From: Macrophomina tecta
Lineage: Eukaryota; Ascomycota; Dothideomycetes; Botryosphaeriales; Botryosphaeriaceae
Assembly (NCBI GenBank): GCA_024180945.1
Contig: JAKSGN010000012.1
Location: forward strand, 1 to 64,000
Length of the DNA stretch: 64,000 nt
Direction of reading: 5' to 3'
Under the pieces are notes generated by a model, which was not told the origin of the DNA, did not search any database, and saw only the letters and a program-made list of their open reading frames with translations. Position numbers and translations under genes: made by a program. How positions within the stretch are numbered: the first letter of the stretch is position 1; each line of letters begins with the position of its first letter. Below are positions 21,680 to 31,066 of this stretch, piece by piece.

Positions 21680-22154
21680 CTGCTTGGGATTGTCTCTCCT
21701 TTTGGACGTCTTGATTTCTCTATTCTTTCCATCGTTATCTCATTCGCATGGGCAGGTATGGTGAAAGGTAGTGAGCTCTAAGTAAATTCCTCTAGCTAAG
21801 GGTGTCTTATTGCATGATCTTTGAGGTAGGATTCTTAGCATATTGTAGAGTTCCTAGTCAATGTGGGTACTTTATACGATATTGCGCTCCTGGTGCTTGT
21901 TACATGAATGTAACATAATCATATGAAATCGATCCGCTTGGATAGTGTCACGATCGATGCAGACACGTGTGCAGGGGCACAGCCGATGGCGGTCCATGCA
22001 GATACTCAATTGACGAAGAACAACAAGCGTAAGGAGGGAAAAAAGAAGAAGGGAGAAGAGAGAGAAAGCTAAAGATATATTCCGTGTAGCCCGCCTCGCC
22101 AACCCCTATCCTTGTGGTTGCTTTTTCCTGCCTAGGGCGTTCTTATCGGTACAT
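21680..22154. other. Intergenic stretch, no gene recognised
   Basis: Downstream of the patatin gene to the first LTR-C. No domain or repeat was recognised. Confidence 0.45.
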
Positions 22155-22159
22155 GTTAG

Positions 22160-23080
22160 TGTTACGGCGCAGCCTTCACGGGGTCAAAAAGTTAGGGAAG
22201 AGGGCAAAGCGGGGCGAAGGTGCAACCGCAGACGATTCCCTAAGCAGGGGGCCATATGGGTCACATGACCCCCAGTTCAACCGTTCAAAGGCTTGGCGCT
22301 CTGAACTCATGAACCCGCCAGTTCAGACGTTCAACGGATCAACAAAATGAACCTCTGAACCACTAGATTGCATACACTTTCCTACTGTATATAAACCACA
22401 CTCCTTAGATAGCTTTGACCTTCGTGGTCAACTTCAACAATAGAATTTGGACTCTATTGGTAACACGGCCTTCGCACTGTTACGGCGCAGCCTTCACAGG
22501 GTAGGGGACAGGCGGAATAAGGGAATGAAGCGGGGCGCAGATACGCGCCGCAGAAAGATCCACAGAAAGAGTCACGTGAATCACGTGACGCCAAGCATTG
22601 ATCTGTATGCTCTCGCCTGGGCGAACACAGATCAAACAGATCAAACCTCTTTGATCCCTATGATCTGTCCTCCACAGAAACAGATCAATAGGATCAATAC
22701 TAGATTGTAGACCTTTCCTACTTGTATATAAACCACACTCTTTAGATAGCTTTGACCTTCGTGGTCAACTTCAATAACAATTCAGCACATTGTTAGTAAC
22801 ACGGCCTTCGCACGCAGTGCTCAGTCTCATCACGTGTTCGACTTACTCTCACCCTCTTCTTGTACCCACTCAAGGAAAACCCCCTCGACAGGTTTTCTCC
22901 CTCTCTGGTGTTTGGATCCTTAGAGGCAGAGGCCCGCTCGTTACACGCACGCAGTGCTCAGTCTCATCACGTGTTCGACTTGCTCTCACCCTCTTCTTGT
23001 ACCCACTCAAGGAAACCCCTCGACAGGTTTTCTCCCTCTTTGGTGTTTGGATCCTTAGAGGCAGAGGCCCGCTCGTTACA
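22160..23080 (+). mobile_element. LTR-C solo LTR (outer), TSD GTTAG, split by an inner LTR
   Basis: Starts TGTTACGGCGCAGCC and ends GGCCCGCTCGTTACA. A perfect 5-bp duplication GTTAG flanks it (22155-22159 and 23081-23085). It is interrupted at 22477 by a second LTR of the same family, so its own sequence is 22160-22477 plus 22951-23080 (448 bp). It carries a TATA box (TGTATATAAACC near 22386), as expected of an LTR promoter. No internal retroelement genes lie beside it, hence a solo LTR left by recombination. Confidence 0.92.
22478..22945 (+). mobile_element. LTR-C solo LTR (inner, 468 bp), TSD CGCAC
   Basis: Same ends as the outer copy (TGTTACGGCGCAGCC ... GCTCGTTACA), flanked by a perfect CGCAC duplication (22473-22477 and 22946-22950) taken from the outer LTR. 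It therefore inserted later. The middle (about 22560-22700) differs strongly from the outer copy and has a short repeated motif based on GATC-AAAC, while the TATA region and 3' end are conserved. Confidence 0.92.
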
Positions 23081-23198
23081 GTTAGGCTGTCTGTTCTGCG
23101 CATATGTTAGGCGGGATCCTGACAGATAGCCTCGAACCCGTTAGGCCGCACAAAACGCCCCACCAACACAGCTTTGGAGGGCGGATTTATGAGGAGGG

Positions 23199-23324
23199 TG
23201 TTACGACCGTCCAAATTTATATGGTTTCAATTGGTGCCGTAAGGCATTGCGATAAAGGTATAGCAACAATCAGCCTGGTGACTCATGTGTCACAACATCT
23301 TGATAGACAGAAAGATTCGTAACA
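23199..23324 (-). repeat. LTR-A remnant, internally shortened (126 bp)
   Basis: TGTTACGACCGTCC ... GATTCGTAACA, aligned with the 6833 copy. The middle is deleted and the flanks do not match. Confidence 0.65.
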
Positions 23325-23462
23325 AGTACCACATAAAATCATCATCTTCCTCATCATATATCAAATATGTGTTTGTTTCAGTATTGTCCTTATAGGGGAG
23401 ACCTGTAGTTACGATAGCCGCGCAGCTAGCTAAAGCTTCACCTTAAATCGAGCATCTCCTTT

Positions 23463-23619
23463 TGTTGGAACAAGTGTTGTGACGGCTTGATCAATGATAA
23501 AAGAATCAATTGGAATGAGTTGGCATGGTGTTCGAGGAGGGCGGCCGTGGAGTGGCCTTTTATCCTCTCCTGAATAGACTATACTTGGCGAAAGCTAAAT
23601 ACACGTGATTGATCCAACA
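23463..23619 (+). mobile_element. LTR-B short solo LTR (157 bp), TSD CCTTT
   Basis: Starts TGTTGGAACAAG and ends GATCCAACA. A perfect CCTTT duplication flanks it (23458-23462 and 23620-23624). It shares GAGTTGGCATGGTGTT and GGGCGGCCGT with the 49457 copy. TGTTGG...CCAACA ends and a 5-bp duplication are usual for Ty1/copia-type LTRs. It lies about 130 bases past the GT32 stop codon. Confidence 0.88.
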
Positions 23620-23746
23620 CCTTTACAGGGTCGCTCCTGGCCACCGACATAATTTTCTTGAAGGAAGAAGCTAGAGACACTCTGATATAAAGTGATGGCT
23701 GATTGTACAACAATCAAACCCGTCTGGAGATGATAAGGTAGAGAAG

Positions 23747-24776
23747 CTAGTCGGTGTATGACAGCAAAGATGACTCATGCGGATGCGTTGACACCCAGCT
23801 TCCCATCCATGAGTGCTGCACAAGTGCGGTTGAATCCTCTGGACTGCCCGAGTTTGAGTGTACCTGGCCACTTGCAAATCCGTTGACAGGAAGGATAAGC
23901 ACGTCGGCAAGTAGGATTGGTTGATTTAACTCTGAAACTTCGTCTCCATTCATCTCTGCCCCCATCCGCTGCGAGAGGTATTGGAAAACGGCTGCGGTGA
24001 AGACCTTTGGCCCTGTGAGAGTTATGACTTGATCGAAGGATATGTGAAAAGATGAGCCATTAGAATCAGTGGTGCTGTTGAAAAAAAGCTCAATATTACG
24101 GCAGGCATTATCCACGACACGCTGGATGATAGGATGATTCGCTTTCGCCATGATTGTGAACTGAGACATTTGCACCGTCCAGGGTGAATCTCTCCAAAGT
24201 TGTCCCCGGCCTTTATCGATTTCAACGCCGATGACGATGTTTGTTTGATCCTGATACTCGGACGGAATCCAATCGTTAATTGATTTTAGGGGGCGCGTGT
24301 CCAAATCGGCATAGATACCACCTTCTCGAAGGAGGATGAGGTATCTCACGAAATCTGCTTGTAAGATCGGATCATGCCTGATTGTATCGAACGCTTTCCT
24401 GATTCTTCGATCATTTCGGTACGTGTCTAGCACGAAAGTATCTATGGCCTGGTCGCGGAGGCATTCGTAACGGTAATCAGGGTTTTTCGCTTGCCATTCG
24501 GTAGAGAAATTGGTAGTGAATTCGCGCTTGTCATTAGAAGAGTAGAGAGAAAGCTGCCAGATCTTTTTAGGGACTAAAGACGGGCATTTAGCTTAGCAAA
24601 AAGACTCATGCTTTGATAGTCTTACAATCATTTAGTGATTCATCTCGTGAGAATAGCTTTTCGCAGGCGTGACTATGCCAAATAATAGTCAAGAGTATGC
24701 ATGCAAGTGAGGCGACCTTCACCGACTTCGCATATCTGCGCCATGAGGAGAACCGCTGAGATGTGGCACAATGCAT
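23747..24776 (-). CDS. OCH1-like GT32 glycosyltransferase (DXD), 325 aa
   Basis: Exon 1 (24776-24626) encodes a short cytoplasmic tail and one membrane anchor (about residues 20-34, VKVASLACILLTIIW), the type II topology of Golgi enzymes. The intron 24625-24574 (GTAAGA...TTTAG, 52 bases) leads to exon 2 (24573-23747). FPKKIWQ (51-57) corresponds to the IPKIIHQ motif of OCH1. The DXD metal and sugar-nucleotide site is in GGIYADLDTRPLKS, with Asp140 and Asp142. Later segments (VIGVEIDKG, MAKANHPIIQRVV, TGPKVFTAAVFQYL) follow family order. The likely reaction is hexose transfer, probably mannose from GDP-mannose, to N-glycans or sphingolipids; the acceptor cannot be told. The length of 325 aa is normal and no damage is seen. 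Confidence 0.85.
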
Positions 24777-25027
24777 GGTTCCAGGGCATGGAAGCAAACG
24801 TCTCGACTATGGACCTCGTGCGCGGCCGACAACGAGAAGTAGTAGATGCTCCTCACTGGGAGGCTCGCCAGAAGCTAATATGTCAAACGATTATTCCCGG
24901 AGGATTTTCGGCCCCACTCTAGTATTGTCTGATCTGCCGAATCCTCTAGCTCTTTAAGAGCAGCACTTCGAGCGAATTCCGCCGCCAAAAGCAAACTGTC
25001 TTAAGACACATCTACTGGGGAGGTAGT
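24777..25027. other. Intergenic stretch, no gene recognised
   Basis: Region between the GT32 start and the hAT MITE. Short frames only. Confidence 0.4.
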
Positions 25028-25035
25028 GGAGCAAG

Positions 25036-25240
25036 CAGGGGTCGCAACAATCGAGCGCTTAATAATTATAGCCTTACTATCTCTTGAATGTTGTCTTTCA
25101 CCAAGGCGCGAGTGGTATATAATTTTACGCGTTGACTGTGCTTGCTTGTTGCACCCTTTTGATTGACGAGATATTAAGTTTGTATTGAGCAACTTGTGAT
25201 TTTCCGTGTTGGAATTATTAACTGTTTGCTACGAGCCCTG
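25036..25240. mobile_element. hAT-type MITE (205 bp), TSD GGAGCAAG
   Basis: Terminal inverted repeats start CAGGGGTCGCAACAA on one side and CAGGGCTCGTAGCAAACAG on the other. A perfect 8-bp duplication GGAGCAAG flanks it (25028-25035 and 25241-25248). CAGGG ends and 8-bp duplications define hAT elements. No coding sequence. It sits 98 bases upstream of the F-box ATG and is about 85% identical to the copy at 47608. Confidence 0.92.
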
Positions 25241-25338
25241 GGAGCAAGCCAAGAGCCGTGCTATTTAAGCTACATTGTCTGTGTATAATCTCCTCCATAT
25301 CCGCCGTACATCTCGCTTTTGTGCGGAGATCGCTCATC

Positions 25339-26487
25339 ATGACGCTTGGCCTCCCAACAGAGCTGATATGGCACGTATTGTGTTTTCTCAATGATTCGGA
25401 TTTAGCCAGCTTCAGAGCCACATGCAGACAGTTCGACCACATGTCTTTAGAGTATTTCGGCCGTCGACGCTTTCGTACAAAGCAGTTTATGTTATCTTAC
25501 GATGGACTCCACGCTCTATGTAGCCTTGCAAGGGGTCGATTTGGCCGTTTTGTCGAAACTCTACGCATCGGGTCGGAGGCTCTCGCTTGTGGCAGATCAA
25601 CAGCAAAGACAGAGCAGAGTCTCAGGCTTCAAGAGCTCTGCGAAGAGCAGACATACTTCAGACAGCGAGGCCAGGACACTGCATTGCTCGCAGTCGCGCT
25701 GACAGCCATGAAGGGGTCTCTTGTAGAGATCGTTGTATCAGGCTTCAGCTCCAAAGGTGGGGTTCGAAGTTGGGGCGTCCTCGAGCTGGAAAAAGAGACC
25801 GGGACTACAGTGATCCTTGAACAAACGCGCACTCTCTCCATCGTCTTGGCCGCAGTAGCTTCGAGCCAGGCCCAACCGCGCATAGTCAGAAACGAACCCT
25901 TGCTGGGTCAACATGGGATAGGAGCCCATTGCGATGCGATAGCAATACCACGGCCTGGCATGGCACTTCTTTCCATTCCATTTCGACAGCTACGTGTACT
26001 GCAGCTCAACCTCTGGACCCCGGGAGGTCGCTCGGATATAGCAGTCAGGAGCCTGTCCACGAATCTAATGAGTCTTCTCCGCGTACTGACAAACTTGGAG
26101 GAACTCTATCTCGGGCTTCAGCGCGTGCTGGCCGTCCCGAAATTGGGAGCGGAAGTGGGAGCAGCACCTTTTTCCACTCGACTCAGAAGATTATACATCG
26201 ACGGCGGACACACGGAGGAGGCAATTCTACTAGCCCTTATCAGAAATCACATTGTGACGCTACGAGAAATTACCTTCACCAGAGTGTCCTTGCGAGGCGG
26301 ATGGAACAGTCTCATCAGCCACCTAGGGCTCGAGATCATGTTTGAGAGATTAGAAGAGAGCGATATCGTACCAATCATCACAGTTCTGGACGCCTGGGAT
26401 ACTATAACATGCCAAAAGACGTCCGCAATGGCTTGGAACCCTTCTGCATCTACAGATAGCCGGGATGCTTTACACTGTGGATCTTGA
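25339..26487 (+). CDS. F-box protein, 382 aa
   Basis: Translation from the ATG of MTLGLPTELIWHVLCFLN gives an N-terminal F-box: LPTELIWHVLCFLNDSDLAS then FRATCRQFDHM, with the usual L-P-x-E-L-I start. This motif binds SKP1 in SCF ubiquitin ligases. Downstream are leucine-rich stretches spaced like degenerate LRRs (LRVLQLNLW, LTNLEELYLGL, RLRRLYIDGG), the likely substrate-binding part. Fungal genomes carry many such F-box/LRR orphans and no substrate can be proposed. The final ~40 residues (from SDIVPIITVLD) are less convincing and may follow an unrecognised intron. The promoter carries a hAT MITE. Confidence 0.8.
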   Translation: MTLGLPTELIWHVLCFLNDSDLASFRATCRQFDHMSLEYFGRRRFRTKQFMLSYDGLHALCSLARGRFGRFVETLRIGSEALACGRSTAKTEQSLRLQELCEEQTYFRQRGQDTALLAVALTAMKGSLVEIVVSGFSSKGGVRSWGVLELEKETGTTVILEQTRTLSIVLAAVASSQAQPRIVRNEPLLGQHGIGAHCDAIAIPRPGMALLSIPFRQLRVLQLNLWTPGGRSDIAVRSLSTNLMSLLRVLTNLEELYLGLQRVLAVPKLGAEVGAAPFSTRLRRLYIDGGHTEEAILLALIRNHIVTLREITFTRVSLRGGWNSLISHLGLEIMFERLEESDIVPIITVLDAWDTITCQKTSAMAWNPSASTDSRDALHCGS

Positions 26488-27173
26488 TCGACTTTCTTGT
26501 CTTAGAATCTCACCGCTGTAAGGATGATACACAAGATGTATATAGAGAAGACACCTCCGTCAGTCTACGTAGAATTCATTTGTCGTAACAGCGTACATTG
26601 CTTTGTAGAGCGGTTGAGCCAAGATTAACCTTCAGGCCGACCTGTTTATTGACGCGTTCTGCTAGTCAAACGGCGAAGGGTCGACGCAAAGCCTCTAGCA
26701 ACAATCGAAACTCGATACTTTGAGCTCCGTGTAACATCTGTCTTTAGTATACAAAAGTGGTCCCCTTGTTGCCTTGTTAAGGGTCGAAGAGACGCTTCAG
26801 GGACTTGACAGCACCGTTTCTACTCTTCACCCTAGCTTTCGCCCTGCGTGGAGAGAAGCCTCAGCAACAAAGGCGGTACACCGGAGTGATGAGACCAAAA
26901 ATAATTTTTCTTTTATAAAAAAAAGGATCAGAGGGTACATCGCATGGAGACCGTGTCGCCTTATGATTTTCTCTATGTAGGATCACGTTGCCGCGGCTGT
27001 CTTCAGCTATCTTTGCTTAGAAGTCCTCGACGGTGCAGTATGCTCATACGAGGAGAGAGACACACAAATAGAGTACGATATTATCCCATCCTTAGCAATG
27101 CTCTACTAGCAGTACTTTATCGCTAAAGAATATGTTCTAAGATAATTGTGCGTAAATTGAGAGCGTTAACCTG
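26488..27173. other. Intergenic stretch, no gene recognised
   Basis: Short frames only, with an A-rich run near 26918. Confidence 0.45.
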
Positions 27174-27178
27174 AGAAC

Positions 27179-27419
27179 TGTTGGAAAGAGTCTATTTGAC
27201 AGCCTTGTACAACTGATGAAGATGAGTTGGCATATCTCGTAGAGAGAGGCCGTATGGGCTCCTCTTTATACCCATTTTACCCACTAGGGTAAAATTAGTG
27301 GCGTAGCTTACTAACTTAGCAGGATTACTAGGCAATGAACTATCGATGCCTAGGAATCCTCTAATAGAACTAAAGACGCCTGGGAATCCTCCAATATAAC
27401 TAACTTAGTTATCCCAACA
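27179..27419 (+). mobile_element. LTR-B variant solo LTR (241 bp), TSD AGAAC
   Basis: TGTTGGAAAGAG ... TATCCCAACA, with a perfect AGAAC duplication (27174-27178 and 27420-27424). The 5' half aligns with the LTR-B at 23463 (GATGAGTTGGCAT, GAGGCCGT). The 3' half carries an imperfect tandem duplication of a ~30-base unit around CCT(A/G)GGAATCCTC. Confidence 0.8.
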
Positions 27420-27424
27420 AGAAC

Positions 27425-28009
27425 TCATCATTGACGGTAGGCAATTGCTTTTTTCAATTGGCTCTACAATTGCAAATGGTCGATTTGGTCTACCTGAATA
27501 GTCTTTAGCTTGCAGCGTCTGCACGATCTACAACACGTGTCAATAGTTGCCGCGGCTGGTATTGCCTATCGGAGGTGTGGGTTTGAACATGCCTATAACC
27601 TTCAGTCTCTCAAAGGTCTACCTAGGCCCCTACCTCAGTTTTCAGCCGACTCTCCTCGCGACTTCCAGTCAGGGCCGGGCCAAACCCCTTCTGCCTGAAT
27701 AATTCCTGTTTGCTCCTAAGCATCCGTCGCCGACGTGCTGTCCTTAAGACCTCCAACCTTCTTATTCTCATTTGCCTCAGCGTTGGTAAGGAGGCGAACG
27801 GTCCCGTTTCCACGCATGCCGACCCGTGCATCTGTTCTCTCGAGCCATTCAGCAGTCTATCCGGCCAGGACCTGATCCTGCCTGCCATCCAGGTGCGCCG
27901 AGGGTCAGAGCCCAGCGAAGGGTGGAGGTCCTCGGAGCCAGCAGAAACTGTTGCGCACTACACCTCGCAGGTAGCCTGGTTATTTCACACGGACGCAACA
28001 CCTTCCCTC
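27425..28009. other. Stretch without recognised gene
   Basis: Open frames exist on both strands but with no domain; possibly older repeat sequence adjoining repeat E. Confidence 0.35.
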
Positions 28010-28935
28010 ACTAGATCTCCGTTTCGTGTTGCCTGTAGGGATCTCCCATACCGTATCTTGCAGAAGGGGTAACGGACCAGATCCCACGCCGGGCGACCTG
28101 CTCCACCCGCTCCTACTAACCAAGCTTGTCCCCTCTTGTTCTGAGTTGGCCTGTGTTTCCAACATACTGAGTCTCCGCGCGACTCGCCAGTGTCTCATCA
28201 AGAGCCTTCTCTCACCGCTGGCCTGGATCATCGTCGTAGATTGCGTGCACCACGCCTATCAAGACTCCCCAACGAGTCGCCTTGACACCCGCTCAGCAGG
28301 TCTGCTAAAGGCCGACGAAGCTAGCCCGCTTTCCCCGTTCCTAGGGGCTCGCCCGTGTTTTCCATCTCGTCGAGCCGACCGGTCGCGTCTTGCCAGGTCG
28401 CCAGCACCGCGCCTATCAACACCGCCCGCTGAGCCGCCGGTATGCGCACCCGATCGGCTCTCTCGGAGAGGCCATAGTGAGTTCTGAGGGACTGTGCCGT
28501 AACAAGGCCATCGCGGTCGGAGGCCTCGAGGCCTTGACGGGTTACGCACCAAGGGTCTACAACACGTTAGCCTTAACAAGTTCTCAGAAAAGAGGTTCCC
28601 CCGCGCCCTCGCTGCATTCTCAGTGGTCTCAGAGTCGATGCAAGCCCAGGAGTGTCCTGTCGTACGCCTAGGGCGCGTCCACATCGGCTGGTCAGGTAGG
28701 GCCAGCGTCGGGCCTGGCTGCGAGCCAGGTAGTCGTACATCGGGTGGTTTTCGTATCTCGCTTTCGGTCGATAGGTCTCCTTGGATGGGTGGTCGCGCTG
28801 GTCCAGCGGAGGCAGGAGACAGCGCGGTTGTGGTCGCGGTCGGCGCGTCGATGAAGAACATTCATCAGTCGAGTCGCGCCCCAACCGCCTGCAATGGCGT
28901 GTCGCAGGCTGCCATCCACCACCTTTACGGTCGCG
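28010..28935 (+). repeat. Unidentified interspersed repeat E, copy 2
   Basis: Matches 5822-6785 in reverse complement: CTCCG-TTTCG start, GCCTGTAGGGATCTCCC, the GPDPTPGDLL-encoding stretch, and CAGGCTGCCATCCACCACC at the far end. Together with copy 3 it forms an inverted pair around 28.95 kb. The coding status is unclear; a 200-codon frame on the minus strand is partly shared with copy 3. Confidence 0.65.
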
Positions 28936-28974
28936 AAACCCTACTGCACACTTCCGCGTTGCCGCGGCTGGTAA

Positions 28975-29885
28975 CATCATTATAGGAGCGTTTCTGACTG
29001 ATAGTCGAGTGTAGAGGTGGTGAATGGTAGCCTGCGACACGCCATCACGGACTGTTCGGGGCCAGCTTCGACTGCGTGGAAAAATTTTCATCGACGCGCC
29101 GACCGTCGTTACAACGACACTGCCTACTGCTTCGCTTACACATCAAGACCAACTATTTGAGAATGCTTTGTCGAGAGAAGCTGAGATTCGGAAACCATCC
29201 GATGTACGACTACCTGGCTTTCAACTAGGCCCGACGGTGGTACGGTTTAACCAACCGGTGCGGGACGCGCTCAGGCCGTACGACCGGGCACCCTTGGGCT
29301 TGCACCGGCTACAAGATCGCTAAGAATGCGGTGAGGGCATAGGGTGACCTTTTTCTAAGGAGTTGTCACGGCTGACGCGGTTGTAGACTTTGAGCGCGAA
29401 ACCCGTTAAGGTCTCAGATCCTGCGACCACAGAGGCCTTGTCAGAGCTCTGCCACCAGAAATCGGTCAGGTTTCTTCTTCGACAGCCGGTCCGATCTGCA
29501 CACAGAAGACCTAGATCAAGGCCTTGGTAGGGGTGGTGCTCATGGACCAGCATGACACGACCGGTCGACTTGAGACGAATGCACGGGCAAGCTCTGGGGA
29601 CGGGAAACAGAAGTCAGCTTCAACCGTCCACAACAAGCCTATTAAGCTGGGATCTAGGGCAATTCATAAGAAAGCCCTAGAAGGGGTAGAGCACGTAAAT
29701 CACGTCGATAATGCAGGCTAGCTGTAAGGGGAGGCTCTCGGATAGTCGCGCAGAGACTAGAATCGCTAGAGACAGGCTAACTCAGGACGAGAGTGAATTC
29801 AAGCTTAGTAGGTAGAGGTAGGCAGAGCAAGTCGCCCGGCATAGAATCTAGTCCGTTACGCATACAAAACATAGTCGACCTCCCT
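28975..29885 (-). repeat. Unidentified interspersed repeat E, copy 3
   Basis: Same orientation as copy 1. GTAGAGGTGGTGAATGG at 29012 matches copy 1 at about 5864, and the far end (GCCCGGCATAGAATCTAGTC) corresponds to GCCCGGCGTGGGATCTGG in copy 1. Differences are mostly C/T and G/A transitions. Confidence 0.6.
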
Positions 29886-29899
29886 CTAGACTAATACAC

Positions 29900-30401
29900 A
29901 GCAATATACACTGCGGATTCAGGGTTTGATCCACCCACGTAGGATGATGGATGAGGAGAAGTGTAACTAGCTAAGCCGACGAGCTCGGGAACCTTGACGT
30001 GGATAACCGTCATGGGCTTTCGCTACATTGGAATGACTGTATGAGAGTCTTGAATGCACCTTTAAGATGCGCAGGAATTCCAAAAACCCCAGTCGAAATC
30101 GCTACCACAGGTAAAGCTAAATAACTTCAAAGAAACTTTGCAAACAGTATAGGAATCTGAAATTTCCTTCGCCTGTTCGAATCATCCCGCAGAGTTGGCT
30201 AGCTGCCTCTGAAGAAGTACTTCGAAATTTCATTCTCCTGCTTGCCATAGGCCGAATCTTAGTCTCTCTACAACCCCGGACCATCAGCTCCTTCCTTTAT
30301 ATATGGTGGGAGATGGATTCCTGCAGATTATAAACAAAGCAGTCATGATAGAGCACTCCAATAAGATCTTAGGATCTTCTGGTGGCTGAAGACCGTGGGT
30401 T
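29900..30401. other. Intergenic stretch, no gene recognised
   Basis: AT-richer DNA with only short frames. TTTATATATGG at about 30296 is TATA-like, but no gene follows it on the plus strand. Confidence 0.45.
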
Positions 30402-30689
30402 TCAGCTCCGTTCTCCAGTAACCAACCATTCCCCCCTCGATACGCTTATTCCAAGTTCTTTGAAAACCGCCATCATCTCCATCAGCTGATTTTCCTGCCG
30501 TGCCATCTTCTGCAGCAAGCTTCTCTGCCATGTTGGCACCAACCATTGTCTCGCCGCTTCAGAATTCTCTTCTCCAAGCTGCAATTTCTCTGCTGTTCTC
30601 TGGCGGTGCAATTCTTGTTTCTGCCGTAGATATTCGTGCCACGCATCAGCTGAACTAATGGAGAAGCGCGCTTTGTCTCTGTGAGCCAT
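30402..30689 (-). CDS. Small helical hypothetical protein, 95 aa
   Basis: From the ATG of MAHRDKARFSISSADAWHEY to a stop. The composition is strongly helical and charged (YLRQKQELHRQRTAEKLQLG, LLQKMARQENQLMEMMAVFK), consistent with a coiled coil. Upstream in the same frame is a short tandem repeat (CGGAAGAGTT units, 30737-30772) that is probably 5' leader. No homologous family recognised; low support. Confidence 0.35.
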   Translation of the reverse strand: MAHRDKARFSISSADAWHEYLRQKQELHRQRTAEKLQLGEENSEAARQWLVPTWQRSLLQKMARQENQLMEMMAVFKELGISVSRGEWLVTGERS

Positions 30690-31066
30690 ATTATGTCTGA
30701 GATCAGCACAAAGGTAGTTTAGAACTATACGACTTCGGCGGAAGAGTTCGCGGAAGAGTTCGCGGAAGAGCGTTTCTATAATCTTTCGGAAGGACCAATA
30801 CGAACCCCTCAACAAACCGCTCTCGTCTCACTTTCTTTTATCCTTTTTTTTTTTGGCTCACCCACCCTAGTGCTCTGCCGAGGAGCTTAGCAGGCCAAAG
30901 ACGAGTCAAGGTATGCAGGATGACCTTCAGTTGCGATCGAGGACAGGATATAGCGAATGGTGAGAATTTGTCGCAGCTTCTGCATCATTAGCAGCTTCCA
31001 AAATCTTATTCTGGCGATATCGCCCCGCTTGCGACTACACTATAAACACCTATTACCTGGAATGAT

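Noticed and set aside
22860..23129. Plus-strand frames with an internal duplicated peptide
   Set aside because: The duplication is explained by one LTR inserted in another of the same family, with perfect target duplications.
28259..28861. 200-codon minus-strand frame in repeat E
   Set aside because: It lies within a multicopy repeat, is not intact in the other copies, and has no recognisable domain; treated as repeat sequence.
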